Numbered from the stretch's first letter, positions 1 to 7,592 are shown. The stretch: DNA of 23,011 nucleotides from JAVBKV01 sp031553885 (GCA_031553885.1 JAVBKV010000067.1:1-23011); one strand, 5' to 3'. Notes: a model not told the origin generated them from the letters alone. A program made the numbers and translations.

Positions 1-144
1 TGCATAAACTTTACACTTGTAATGAGAGATTATTCCACAGATGTATTTTTCTACAAGATCTTTCCGGTCGGCATTGATTTGTGCATTACGGTTTTTTACA
101 GCAAAAATGATTTGTAAAAAATGTTGGGAATAGGTATTGGCCAT
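1..144 (-). CDS. IS200/IS605-type transposase, 5' end only
   Basis: The reverse strand reads 48 open codons from an ATG at 144 to the window edge. The translation begins MANTYSQHFLQIIFAVKNR and ends with KYICGIISHYKCKVYA. This is the characteristic start of the small single-domain tyrosine transposases of the IS200/IS605 family (Y1 transposase fold, TnpA/RAYT-like), which normally run to about 150 residues and carry an HUH motif and a catalytic tyrosine further on. Those residues lie outside the window, so activity cannot be judged. Known members cut and join single-stranded DNA at hairpins, and a hairpin block lies 80-150 bp upstream. A box TACATTTG (184 to 177, minus strand) would place a transcription start about 25-30 bases before the ATG. 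I am confident of the family; completeness is unknown. Confidence 0.8.
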   Translation of the reverse strand, partial: MANTYSQHFLQIIFAVKNRNAQINADRKDLVEKYICGIISHYKCKVYA

Positions 145-176
145 GGTTTTTTTGTGTTTTGATTAATAATGGACGA

Positions 177-184
177 CAAATGTA
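177..184 (-). promoter_or_regulatory. Putative -7 promoter box of the transposase gene
   Basis: The reverse strand reads TACATTTG, a perfect match to the Bacteroidetes -7 consensus TAnnTTTG, about 33 bases before the transposase ATG. I see no good -33 TTTG box at the usual distance, so this rests on one element only. Confidence 0.35.
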
Positions 185-224
185 TAAATTATTTTGAAAT
201 AATGAAGTTTGGCTTGTGTTGCAT

Positions 225-297
225 CCTTTCCTTTCCGGGGGCTCGCTTGCGCTTCGAACCCCGGCTATGAAGATGTTGGCGCTCTGCGCCGAAAGGG
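225..297. repeat. Paired-hairpin block next to the IS200-type gene
   Basis: Two hairpins sit inside an outer stem. CCGGGG at 235-240 pairs with CCCCGG at 259-264. GGCGC at 278-282 pairs with GCGCC at 286-290 around a TCT loop. The outer pairing is CCTTTC at 225-230 with GAAAGG at 291-296. The base composition is clearly richer in G and C than the flanks. Such structures are what IS200/IS605 and RAYT transposases recognise at element ends or in REP-like repeats, and this block lies directly upstream of such a gene. An open frame of 66 codons across it (209-409) shows no recognisable protein and is probably spurious. Confidence 0.55.
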
Positions 298-392
298 GCG
301 AATGATTCCTGTACTGTTAGTTGTTTCAAATTTACCCGCTTTGCGGACATGCTGTGGAGAAATATCCGATAATCACTTTTACAATTTTGAAG

Positions 393-3300
393 TTAGGGTT
401 CGCTGCTGATGCTGTCAGAAACCGTCTGTAATGTTTCTTTTCCCTCAGCCAGGGGATAGTTGACTGTTGTGGTATCCATTTTGAAATAGAGGTTATTCAG
501 ACTATCGTTCAACTGTACCTGAGGTCTTCTGATGGGTGAGGAAGCCGGAGCCTGTATGATTGCATCGATGCTTTTTTTCAGGCTTTCATGAAGCTGCTGC
601 CGTAAGTTAGTCTGAGTTGTTTCCAGGGACTGAACTTTTGCCGGAGTAAACAAATCGCTGTATTTGGGCTTGGCCAACCGGATTTTCATTTTATCAGGAG
701 TGCCCGAAAGGTTTATGCCGATTTTAAACGGAATAGGAGACTTCAGTACCGATATGTGATAATTGAAACTCAGGTCCAGGTTTTGTGTTCCTCCCACTCC
801 TGCCGTATACCGGTCGAGTGTCACCTGGAAGGGAAAGACCAGTATCTTCCCGTTTTCCAGAATCATTTCGGCGGCGATGGCATCGATCATGTTTCGTTTT
901 TTGTTTTTAAACATCAACATCTTGGAGATTTCCGCAAACGTTTCGCCGTCCAGCAACACCATATTTACACCGCTTAAATAGCAGGAAGCAGTGGTTTTAG
1001 GCATAATCACATTCATTGCCGAATCCAGTTCCGTAACGGCAGCCATGTTGCAGTCGACAACCCCTTCAAACGATTTCAGCATGGGTGTCAGCGTATCGAT
1101 CATAGGGAAAGCGTCGATCAGTTCCTTGATGTAGATCTGTTTCATCTGCACATCCAATCCGACGTATGCTCCTTTAATATTTTCGGCTTTGTACACCAGC
1201 GATACCCGGGCGTCTCCTACATCCGAATGCAGGTGAAAATCCGGTAATCGCACCGACTGGTCACGGATAATGATTTTTCCAGAGGTATTTTTCAGGTTCA
1301 GCTGATTGTATTTTGCATTTTTGATGGTGGAATTGAATTCAAGATCGAGATTCCGGGGAATTACAAATACTCCGGTTGCAGTTGTATCTGTATGAATCGC
1401 TAACGAAAGAGTATCATCTAAAACAGCCTGTGAAATGGAGTCCCGTTCCATCGAATTTTTATCCGAATATTCCGCTCCGGCTGCAGCAGTCCTGATCAAT
1501 TGATTGAAGTCAAGGGAATCGGCTACCAGGTTCAGTTTGGCTGTTACCTTTCCGTTTCTTAGTAATGCCTGCCTGATTCCTTCTATTTCTCCGGATAAGA
1601 CCATGTCTGAAGATCCAGCTTTCAATTGTACATTTTCTAACGATAAACTGTTGGCCGTAAATCCGAGTGACGACCGGATCATGCGTAAGGGAAGCGGAAA
1701 ATAGGGAGTCCTCAGGTTCATATTGTTACATTCGAAAGATCCGTTGATGTCCCATTTACGCAGGATATCCCTGACTTCATTCGATTCCAGTCTGAAAGAG
1801 AGATTGGCATTTTGATCCTGGGTGCGTAAAGAATCCCTCCGGCCGGCCCATGCCGTGGAATCAGATCTTGTTCCAGCCATCCTGCCGGAACGGATTTCCA
1901 GCGGTTTTATTTGGGCCGTCAGCTTCGCATTACTGATACCACCTCCCAGAACCGGAGTCCGGGTACGCAGGCTGTCGACGGTGAAGCGTAATGAAATTTC
2001 AGGTCGTTTCGGATTGCCTTCCATCGGAGCTGTCCGCAGGGAACCGTTTGCCTTTGAGATCCGGAGGCGTATGGAGTCACCCATAGTAAACCGGAGGTTT
2101 TCAAACCGTACGGAAGTCGACATACGTGCAATCTGGGTCGTATCCGTCAGGTTATCGGTCCGGAACCGGGAGAATAACTTGCTTGCATTGGCCGACAACT
2201 CTTTTTTCCAGTTCAGGTTGAGGCTGTCTATTTCTAAGTTTCCTCTCAACAGGCTTTCCCGTTCCTGTCCCCGGATGCTGTCTTTGACATTACTTCCCAG
2301 ACGAAGGTTTGCGGCAGAGGCAAAAAAGTTTATATCTTCCTTTGGATAATTGACAATGACATTGTTAATATCTACATTGCCGTTGATATCTATTTTACCA
2401 TAATCCAACGCCAGGATATCGTTCAGAAAACAATTGCCGGACAGATTCAACCGGATAAATCCTCCTGCCTTCATGTCCTGTGCAAATGAAAAGTCCTGTG
2501 ACATCCGGTCGAAATTAATATTTCCATCTACAGCCATCTCAATATGGGGTTTTGTAAACAGGTTGTCGAATGTTCCGGAGCACTCAAACGAAGAAGACGC
2601 ACTTTCAAGGATTATTTTGTTGATGCGGATGTAAGATGGAGTTTGACCGTTCATATCCACTAAGGCCTCACAGTCAATGTCTGCTTTTTTGATTCCTGAT
2701 TTTTGCGGATATTTGGCACTTCTCAGCGATCCGTTTTCCAAATGGAAAGACAGGGTTAACAACGGATAAACATCTTTTCCCAGGTTACCTTTCAGACTTC
2801 CTTGTGAATCAATACTTCCTGAGGTGATGAGGTTTTTATCCATTTCCAGGATATGAGAAGGAACCATCTCCAACAGATCAGACAGGGAGGAGGCCTGCAA
2901 TTTAAAATTCAGGTCTGCCTGTGCGGGGAGATGGGTACTGTCTTTTTGTAAGGTACCTGAAACATCGAATTTCAATGTCCCGGCGGAAAGCAACGCTTTT
3001 TCAATCGTAAGCCGATGTTCTGTTTTGTCATTTTTCAGGCGGGCGTTCATGCCTAAGGGAAGCCCTTTTATTAAAGCTCTTCCTTCCGAATAAGTAGTCA
3101 GGGATTTCAGATCCAGCTTCAGATCCAGATCGGCGGACCTGGCCGACATATTTCCCTTGAGTTTCAACTGCACGCTGTCGACCGATATGAACAGGTCCTG
3201 CACCCGGTCGTCATAGACAACAATTGCATCTGTAATCTGCAATTGGTTCAGGTTCAGTTCGGGAAGCGATGTTGCCCGGGTAGTATCCTGTTCACTGCTG

Positions 3301-3773
3301 CTTTCGGAAAAAATCTCCCAGTTTGCTTTTCCCTCCTGGTTTACAAATGCATAAATGACAGGATGGTTTATTTCGATCCGGTTTACACTGATTTTTTTGT
3401 CGAACAGCAATGTGATGGGATTGAAAGATACGGTGCAATCCCGGAAACCGATCAATGTATCCTGGGGAGAATTCAGATGAATAAAGGTCGTGTCTTCTGT
3501 TTTCTCCGGACGGTTGACGATACTTCCGTTTTTCAGATGTACTCCGAGATGCGGAAATGTCTTGAAAAATGTGATTTCAATGGATTCGCATTTTACATCG
3601 GCATCGATATGTTCATTGGCAAGATTAAGTACGATGGGAGTTACTTTTTCCGGAGTCAGGATGATATGGACAAGGATACCTGCTCCGATTCCTACAAGCA
3701 GGATGACTCCCAAAAATATCAACGTGCTCCGGATCCAGGTTTTTTTCTTACTGCCCGATAAATGTTTTTGCAT
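393..3773 (-). CDS. AsmA family envelope protein
   Basis: The product has 1126 residues with a short basic N-terminus and one membrane-spanning segment at about residues 15-36, followed by a very long periplasmic part. That part is a succession of amphipathic beta-strand segments with recurring turns such as 'GTLQKD', 'SGTFDN', 'GEIEGI' and 'SGTPDK', as in AsmA/TamB-like proteins. This superfamily forms long hydrophobic grooves that bridge inner and outer membrane and are implicated in lipid transport and outer-membrane homeostasis. The C-terminal third, ending about residue 1050 with 'LDLSFNYHISVLKSPIPFKIGINLSGTPDKMKI' read in short blocks, resembles the AsmA C-terminal domain common in Bacteroidetes. 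The gene stands alone. A box TAAATTTG lies at 3822 to 3815 upstream. The substrate cannot be inferred. Confidence 0.82.
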   Translation of the reverse strand: MQKHLSGSKKKTWIRSTLIFLGVILLVGIGAGILVHIILTPEKVTPIVLNLANEHIDADVKCESIEITFFKTFPHLGVHLKNGSIVNRPEKTEDTTFIHLNSPQDTLIGFRDCTVSFNPITLLFDKKISVNRIEINHPVIYAFVNQEGKANWEIFSESSSEQDTTRATSLPELNLNQLQITDAIVVYDDRVQDLFISVDSVQLKLKGNMSARSADLDLKLDLKSLTTYSEGRALIKGLPLGMNARLKNDKTEHRLTIEKALLSAGTLKFDVSGTLQKDSTHLPAQADLNFKLQASSLSDLLEMVPSHILEMDKNLITSGSIDSQGSLKGNLGKDVYPLLTLSFHLENGSLRSAKYPQKSGIKKADIDCEALVDMNGQTPSYIRINKIILESASSSFECSGTFDNLFTKPHIEMAVDGNINFDRMSQDFSFAQDMKAGGFIRLNLSGNCFLNDILALDYGKIDINGNVDINNVIVNYPKEDINFFASAANLRLGSNVKDSIRGQERESLLRGNLEIDSLNLNWKKELSANASKLFSRFRTDNLTDTTQIARMSTSVRFENLRFTMGDSIRLRISKANGSLRTAPMEGNPKRPEISLRFTVDSLRTRTPVLGGGISNAKLTAQIKPLEIRSGRMAGTRSDSTAWAGRRDSLRTQDQNANLSFRLESNEVRDILRKWDINGSFECNNMNLRTPYFPLPLRMIRSSLGFTANSLSLENVQLKAGSSDMVLSGEIEGIRQALLRNGKVTAKLNLVADSLDFNQLIRTAAAGAEYSDKNSMERDSISQAVLDDTLSLAIHTDTTATGVFVIPRNLDLEFNSTIKNAKYNQLNLKNTSGKIIIRDQSVRLPDFHLHSDVGDARVSLVYKAENIKGAYVGLDVQMKQIYIKELIDAFPMIDTLTPMLKSFEGVVDCNMAAVTELDSAMNVIMPKTTASCYLSGVNMVLLDGETFAEISKMLMFKNKKRNMIDAIAAEMILENGKILVFPFQVTLDRYTAGVGGTQNLDLSFNYHISVLKSPIPFKIGINLSGTPDKMKIRLAKPKYSDLFTPAKVQSLETTQTNLRQQLHESLKKSIDAIIQAPASSPIRRPQVQLNDSLNNLYFKMDTTTVNYPLAEGKETLQTVSDSISSEP

Positions 3774-3814
3774 GAACTGGCTCTACTTTTTTATATGTTG
3801 TAATTTTTCGTCTC

Positions 3815-3822
3815 CAAATTTA
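3815..3822 (-). promoter_or_regulatory. Putative -7 promoter box of the AsmA gene
   Basis: The reverse strand reads TAAATTTG, matching TAnnTTTG, and predicts a leader of roughly 35 bases before the ATG at 3773. There is no convincing -33 element, so support is partial. Confidence 0.4.
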
Positions 3823-3915
3823 CAATTTTTACACTGAGTAATATCGTATTATCCGGATTTTACATAAAGTTTATATTTTAGTTATCTACATTAACGTTTT
3901 AAGTTCCGGATACAT

Positions 3916-3924
3916 TATATTTGC
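3916..3924 (+). promoter_or_regulatory. Putative promoter of the VOC-SRPBCC-DUF1801 operon
   Basis: TATATTTGC matches the Bacteroidetes -7 consensus exactly. A T-rich tetranucleotide at 3897-3900 lies about 16 bases upstream and may serve as a weak -33 box. A start near 3930 would give a leader of about 120 bases that contains the inverted repeat at 3958-3996. Confidence 0.5.
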
Positions 3925-3957
3925 AGGGAATATTTTCAAACAAAGTCCGTTGAAAAA

Positions 3958-3996
3958 TTGTTACCTATGATGCTTATTGTTTCTGATAGGTAACAA
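3958..3996 (+). promoter_or_regulatory. 11-bp perfect inverted repeat in the leader of the VOC operon
   Basis: TTGTTACCTAT at 3958-3968 is the exact reverse complement of ATAGGTAACAA at 3986-3996, with a 17-base spacer. It lies downstream of the predicted promoter and about 57 bases before the first ATG. It may be an operator for a dimeric regulator or an RNA hairpin in the leader. There is no T-run after it, so a simple terminator is unlikely. No regulator gene is adjacent. Confidence 0.5.
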
Positions 3997-4052
3997 ATCC
4001 TCGGTTAATACATTTATTCAGTTAGAAGTTAAATTATTAAAACATTACGATC

Positions 4053-4481
4053 ATGTTAGCAGCAGTAAATCCTTATTTATCATTTAACGGCACCTGTGAA
4101 GCCGCGTTTAATTTTTACAAGTCCGTATTTGGCGGTAATTTCAATGAAATTTATCGTTACAAAGACATTCCGGATGCGGAAGTTCCCGAATCGGAAAAAC
4201 AGAAAATCATGCATGTTTCGTTGCAATTGACAGAACATGTCTGGTTGATGGGTGCTGACAGTTCCGAAGTTTTCGGACAGGTTGTCAAATTCGGTGATTG
4301 CATAACCATCACTCTTTGTACACCGAATGAAGAAGAAACACGCCGGATCTATAAAGCGCTTTCTGAAGGCGGGAAAATCACAATGCCGCTGGAAAAAACA
4401 TTCTGGGCGGAATTGTATGCCACGTTTACTGATAAATTCGGAATCAGTTGGGCGTTGAATTTCGTCAAAGATAAAAATTAA
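4053..4481 (+). CDS. VOC family protein, PhnB/glyoxalase-like
   Basis: This 142-residue protein starts with the PhnB-type signature 'NPYLSFNGTCEAAFNFYKSVFGG' (read as NPYLSFNGT then EAAFNFYKSVFGG), in which the EAxxFYxxVFG core is typical. It continues with 'HVSLQL' and a C-terminal 'FWAELYATFTDKFGISWALNF', the usual end of this group. VOC proteins form paired beta-alpha-beta-beta-beta modules around a metal or ligand site. Members of the PhnB-like branch are mostly uncharacterised and are annotated as glyoxalase or bleomycin-resistance relatives, so no reaction is claimed. It is the first gene of a tight plus-strand trio, with 18 bp to the next start. Confidence 0.85.
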   Translation: MLAAVNPYLSFNGTCEAAFNFYKSVFGGNFNEIYRYKDIPDAEVPESEKQKIMHVSLQLTEHVWLMGADSSEVFGQVVKFGDCITITLCTPNEEETRRIYKALSEGGKITMPLEKTFWAELYATFTDKFGISWALNFVKDKN

Positions 4482-4499
4482 CGGTAATCCCTTTGTAAC

Positions 4500-4952
4500 A
4501 TGGAACAGCAACTGGAAGTTAAGGCGGCGCTTCAAATCGGAAAATCCGCCCCGGAAATCTACGAAGCGATCGTTGATCCGGAAAAAATGAAAAACTATTT
4601 TATCTCCAGTGGATCAGGGCGTATGGAAACAGGAAAAACCGTAACCTGGCGATTTCCCGAATTTGATTTTGAAGCACCTGTCCGAGTCGGAAAAATGGTT
4701 TCCGGTAATTACATTTCCTTTTATTGGGATGGACCTGAAGGAGAGGAATTATTTGTTGAAATCACATTGACTCCCCAACCGGACGGATCTACCGTTGTGC
4801 GTATTACTGAAAAAGGGATGAAGAACAATGAAGCCGGAATTGCCTGGCTTGTCGGTAACACCGAAGGCTGGGCGAATTTTCTCGCCTGTATGAAAGCCTG
4901 GCTGGAATACCGTATTCATCTGCGCAAAGGCGCCTTTGATTTTATGAAATGA
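4500..4952 (+). CDS. SRPBCC domain protein (AHSA1-like)
   Basis: The 150-residue product has the START/Bet v 1-like pattern of the SRPBCC superfamily. It opens with a strand and 'SAPEIYEAIVDPEKMKNYF', in which a helix is followed by the 'P..M..Y' turn. It continues with a 'GKTVTWRF' strand and a long C-terminal helix 'GWANFLACMKAWLEYRIHL' that closes the ligand cavity. AHSA1-like proteins of this size bind hydrophobic ligands or act as Hsp90-activator relatives, but the ligand here is unknown. It lies 18 bp after the VOC gene and 7 bp before the DUF1801-like gene, so the three are likely co-transcribed. Such groupings are common in Bacteroidetes. Confidence 0.82.
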   Translation: MEQQLEVKAALQIGKSAPEIYEAIVDPEKMKNYFISSGSGRMETGKTVTWRFPEFDFEAPVRVGKMVSGNYISFYWDGPEGEELFVEITLTPQPDGSTVVRITEKGMKNNEAGIAWLVGNTEGWANFLACMKAWLEYRIHLRKGAFDFMK

Positions 4953-4959
4953 TGCGTTT

Positions 4960-5322
4960 ATGAATACATCCAAGCCTAAAACAGTCGATGAGTACATTGC
5001 CGTAGCCGCACCCCATGTGAAAGAACACCTGGAGCGGCTACGGATTGCTATCCAGCAGGTTGCACCTGATGCTCAGGAAGGAATCAGCTACGAAATGCCG
5101 GTTTATAAACTGAATGGCGTGTTGGTTTATTTCGGCGGATTTACTAAGCATGTCAGCTTGTTTCCGGGTCCGGAAGCCATTGAGACATTCAAAGAAGAAC
5201 TGACCGGATATAAAACTTCCGCCGGAACAATTCAGTTCCCGATAACGAAGCCGGTACCGGTCGGGCTGGTAAAGAAAATTGTTAAGTTCCGGATGAAAGC
5301 GAATCTGGCAAAGAAAAAATAA
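4960..5322 (+). CDS. DUF1801/YdhG-like protein
   Basis: The 120-residue product reads 'TVDEYIAVAAPHVKEHLERLRIAI' in its first helix, then 'EGISYEMPVYKLNGVLVYFGGF' and 'HVSLFPGPEAIETFKEEL', ending in a basic tail. This is the pattern of the DUF1801 fold (YdhG/YdeI-like, sometimes called iron chaperone-like). The 'ISYEMPVYK' and 'FGGFTKHVSLFP' blocks are the most conserved family signatures. Its biochemical role is not established. It is the last gene of the trio and stops only 3 bp before the end of the convergent EFR1 gene. The two transcripts must therefore overlap unless termination is very abrupt; I see no terminator hairpin between them. Confidence 0.82.
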   Translation: MNTSKPKTVDEYIAVAAPHVKEHLERLRIAIQQVAPDAQEGISYEMPVYKLNGVLVYFGGFTKHVSLFPGPEAIETFKEELTGYKTSAGTIQFPITKPVPVGLVKKIVKFRMKANLAKKK

Positions 5323-5325
5323 AAA

Positions 5326-6129
5326 TCAATTGTAATTGGTTCCGGAACGGGCAAAAAACACTTCGGGTTCTTTTCTTGTTCCGGAATAAGCCTTAACAAA
5401 TTTTCTCCGGACTATCTTATACAGGATTCCTCCAAAATGGCGGGCATTCTGTGGACAGACACTGATACAACGGGCGCAGGAAATGCAACGTGATTTATCT
5501 GTTCTGCGAGGATGTTCCGGACGAATGGCTTGTGCCGGGCAGGCTTTTACACAGGCCCCGCATTTATTACAATGATGATTACCCTTGGGTTTTAAGGGGA
5601 TGGGCTTTGCTTCTTTATAAGGAAAATTTCCCTTTACCGGAATTTCGGGCAAGGGTATGGATTCGTCCCGGTTTGTGTAGAAGACAATACTCTCTTTTCC
5701 GAATTGTTCGGCTTTGTTCTTATCCATTTCATCCGGCCTTCCTTGTGCCACAACCGGAAATATGGAATGTTCTGCAACAAAAGCGCCTAATGAAATCAGG
5801 TTAAAATTATTGCTTTTTATTATGGTTTTCAGTTCCAATAAAGCATCGTCGAATTCCCGGTTTCCATACACAACGACACCGATCGCAGGTGTTTTACTTC
5901 CTTTGAATTTATTCAGTGAATCGATTGCAGAAGCAGGAATCCGTCCGGCATAGACGGGAACTCCGAAGATAACCAGGTCTTCCTCTGAAAAATCGACTTC
6001 TCCTGATTGTCCCTGCGTGATATCATACTTAGTTGCAGCCTTGATACCGATTCCCCTGGAAATGGATCCCAGAATGGTTTTTGTAGTACCTGTGGCGCTG
6101 AAATAGACTAAATGGACTTTATTTTTCAC
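5326..6129 (-). CDS. EFR1 family flavodoxin/ferredoxin-type protein
   Basis: The product has 267 residues in two parts. Residues 1-160 are a flavodoxin-like domain with an FMN phosphate loop 'SATGTTK' (11-17) and 'FGVPVYAGRIP' (55-65). Residues 185-226 carry two [4Fe-4S] motifs with cysteines 187, 190, 193, 197 and 215, 218, 221, 225, each ending in CP. This layout is the EFR1-type electron carrier common in anaerobes. The start is GTG at 6129, and the preceding nitroreductase gene ends in the overlapping GTGA, which suggests translational coupling. The two proteins may form a redox pair, with this one feeding electrons to the nitroreductase flavin; this is inference. The physiological partner is unknown. 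Confidence 0.88.
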   Translation of the reverse strand: MKNKVHLVYFSATGTTKTILGSISRGIGIKAATKYDITQGQSGEVDFSEEDLVIFGVPVYAGRIPASAIDSLNKFKGSKTPAIGVVVYGNREFDDALLELKTIIKSNNFNLISLGAFVAEHSIFPVVAQGRPDEMDKNKAEQFGKESIVFYTNRDESIPLPEIPVKGNFPYKEAKPIPLKPKGNHHCNKCGACVKACPAQAIRPEHPRRTDKSRCISCARCISVCPQNARHFGGILYKIVRRKFVKAYSGTRKEPEVFFARSGTNYN

Positions 6130-6698
6130 TTCAACAAGATATCTTCTAATTTCCGCTTAGGAACGTGGTGTATTCCTTCCTGATCTCTCCAATACTTAAA
6201 ATCATTATCTACCATCTCTTCGACAACGACTGTTTCGGCCGGTTTGCCCAATGCAATAACACCAAGAATCTCCATCGATTCGCTCAGGCCGATGATTTTG
6301 CTGAGTTTTTCTTTTTTTGCTGATCCGATAATACATCCGCCCAGGCCTTTTTCGACAGCTCCCAATAGGATACTTTGAGTAGCGAGTCCTGTATCGTACA
6401 GAGTAAACTGATCTTTCTGTGGGGAGTCGACAGCGATCACGATATAAGCAGTAGGACGCTCCTGTTCGGAGGGTCCATCCCAATCCCGAAGGTAACCCGC
6501 CCAGGCCAGGGTCGGAAAAATCAGATCGTTCATTGTTTTTTCGTAAGATACGAAATACCTCAAAGGCTGAGCGTTACGGGCGGATGGTGTGTAACGGGTC
6601 AGATCGACCAATTCCAATAGCGTTTGTTTGTCAATGACGTGCGTTGCATCAAACCGGCGGTAACTGCGGTTGGTATGAATGAGAGTTTGAATGTCCAT
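6126..6698 (-). CDS. Nitroreductase family protein
   Basis: I place the start at the ATG at 6698, giving 190 residues beginning MDIQTLIHTNRSYRRF. A frame extension to TTG at 6707 adds three residues but has no support. The 'RSYRRF' block and 'YTPSARNAQPLRYFV' are the FMN-binding signatures of the nitroreductase fold, and 'GLATQSILLGAVEKGLGGCIIG' is the usual dimer-interface helix and following turn. Family members reduce nitroaromatics, quinones or flavins with NAD(P)H, but the natural substrate is unknown. The stop overlaps the GTG of the EFR1 gene by 4 bp. A perfect -7 box lies only 5 bases before the ATG, so the transcript may be almost leaderless. Confidence 0.88.
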   Translation of the reverse strand: MDIQTLIHTNRSYRRFDATHVIDKQTLLELVDLTRYTPSARNAQPLRYFVSYEKTMNDLIFPTLAWAGYLRDWDGPSEQERPTAYIVIAVDSPQKDQFTLYDTGLATQSILLGAVEKGLGGCIIGSAKKEKLSKIIGLSESMEILGVIALGKPAETVVVEEMVDNDFKYWRDQEGIHHVPKRKLEDILLK

Positions 6699-6703
6699 AG
6701 TAT

Positions 6704-6712
6704 GCAAATGTA
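6704..6712 (-). promoter_or_regulatory. Putative -7 box abutting the nitroreductase start
   Basis: The reverse strand reads TACATTTGC from 6712 to 6704, matching TAnnTTTG. The next ATG is at 6698, so transcription would begin at or near the start codon. There is no clear -33 element. Confidence 0.4.
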
Positions 6713-6810
6713 CGATTTTTTACCTTTATATTTAAGAAAAAACATTCTTGATAGATATTTTATAATCGATTTCCCATCCGGTGACTGTATCTGTAACCTG
6801 ATTGAGATTA

Positions 6811-6846
6811 CATAAAAAAATCCGGACAATGCCGGACTTTTTTATG
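6811..6846 (-). terminator. Intrinsic terminator after the ferritin-like gene
   Basis: CATAAAAAA at the left and TTTTTTATG at the right flank a TCCGG (6821-6825) / CCGGA (6832-6836) stem with a short loop. The structure is nearly symmetrical. It has a T-run on both strands, and it lies 25 bp beyond the stop of the minus-strand gene ending at 6872. It should end that transcript and separate it from the nitroreductase unit. It could also stop any plus-strand read-through. Confidence 0.75.
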
Positions 6847-6871
6847 TTGGGAAAACAGTAAATATCGGACT

Positions 6872-7258
6872 TTACTCCAGCCTTTTTAACCGGTAGAGAA
6901 GTTGCTGTATCGTTTCCTGATAATCATCGAGAATGGATTGGGAAAAATCTTCCGGAAACAATTTCCGATTGGATTCCACATAATCGTAAAAGCTTTCCAC
7001 GTGCATTACGATATTGTCCGGATTTTTTGTAGCCGGAATAGCAATCTCAACATCTTCCAGCATGGCAATCGATGTTTCTGTCAATCGGTCCAGAATGCCG
7101 ATCAGCCCTCCGATCGCTTGATCGAGAGCGATGTGTTTTGCATAGCTTCCCTTGCCGGTAACGCTCCAGTGAAAAAGTTTCAAACTACTGTTAAATGCAA
7201 ATAACTTCCCTAAAAAAATGCCTGTTTCGGCAGAGATTTTCGCTTCTTTTCTTTCCAT
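6872..7258 (-). CDS. Small ferritin-like (Dps/DUF5856-like) protein
   Basis: The 128-residue product is almost entirely helical. Its second helix reads 'LFAFNSSLKLFHWSVTG', followed by 'SYAKHIALDQAIGGLIGILDRLTE'. The 'LKLFHW' motif followed by a helix with spaced H, D and D/E residues is what Dps-like and related small ferritin-like proteins show, and similar short proteins are catalogued as DUF5856. It is shorter than a standard Dps (about 150-170 residues), and I cannot confirm a complete ferroxidase site, so iron or DNA protection is only a possibility. It is a single gene with its own terminator. Upstream the reverse strand has TATCGTTG near 7286 to 7279, one mismatch from the -7 consensus. 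Confidence 0.55.
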   Translation of the reverse strand: MERKEAKISAETGIFLGKLFAFNSSLKLFHWSVTGKGSYAKHIALDQAIGGLIGILDRLTETSIAMLEDVEIAIPATKNPDNIVMHVESFYDYVESNRKLFPEDFSQSILDDYQETIQQLLYRLKRLE

Positions 7259-7421
7259 TACTTTAAAAATTAGTTATTCAACGATATATCTGTACTTTTA
7301 TATAAACAACAGGCAGAGAAAAAATGTTTGCAGAATAATAAAAAACGACTTTCCCGGAGAATGTTACAATTACCACTCGTTAATGGGAAATATATCCTCC
7401 TCCCTTTATTTTTAAATAGCA

Positions 7422-7430
7422 TACATTTGC
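7422..7430 (+). promoter_or_regulatory. Putative PUL promoter (-7 box)
   Basis: TACATTTGC matches TAnnTTTG and lies 181 bp before the SusC ATG. A start near 7436 would give a leader of about 175 bases. No good -33 TTTG is present at 19-23 bp, so activation by a regulator or an alternative sigma factor is possible. The remaining part of the 352-bp gap (7259-7610) holds the divergent promoter region of the ferritin-like gene and a small ORF. I see no other structure in it. Confidence 0.5.
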
Positions 7431-7469
7431 AGCAACTATTTATCGCTCAATAAATCTGATTTTTTACTT

Positions 7470-7592
7470 ATGGAAAAACATACGAATATTACAGCAATTG
7501 TAACTACGCTTTTCTCCTTTTTTACTACAGGAGATTTTTACCCTGACAGTACGCTTTTCACAAACGGATTTAAGAAAGAAACAATTATCTAA
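7470..7592 (+). CDS. Possible 40-codon small ORF in the susC leader
   Basis: An ATG at 7470 opens a frame of 40 codons ending in TAA at 7592, 18 bp before the SusC ATG and downstream of the predicted promoter. The peptide starts MEKHTNITAIVTTLFSFF, so it has a charged start, a short hydrophobic stretch and a polar tail ending KKETII. It matches no family I know. It could be a leader peptide, a tiny membrane-associated protein, or a chance frame in an AT-rich leader. The spacing and intact frame are suggestive, nothing more. Confidence 0.3.
   Translation: MEKHTNITAIVTTLFSFFTTGDFYPDSTLFTNGFKKETII

Noticed and set aside
209..409. 66-codon frame across the hairpin block
   Set aside because: The hairpins and the location beside a transposase explain the sequence better. 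The peptide has no signal peptide or family features.
1822..2349. Plus-strand frame of 175 codons within the AsmA gene
   Set aside because: It is Arg- and Ser-rich with no recognisable domain, and is antisense to a coherent AsmA-like protein.
6699..6707. TTG start for the nitroreductase
   Set aside because: The ATG at 6698 gives the usual N-terminus, and the TTG lies inside a predicted promoter box.
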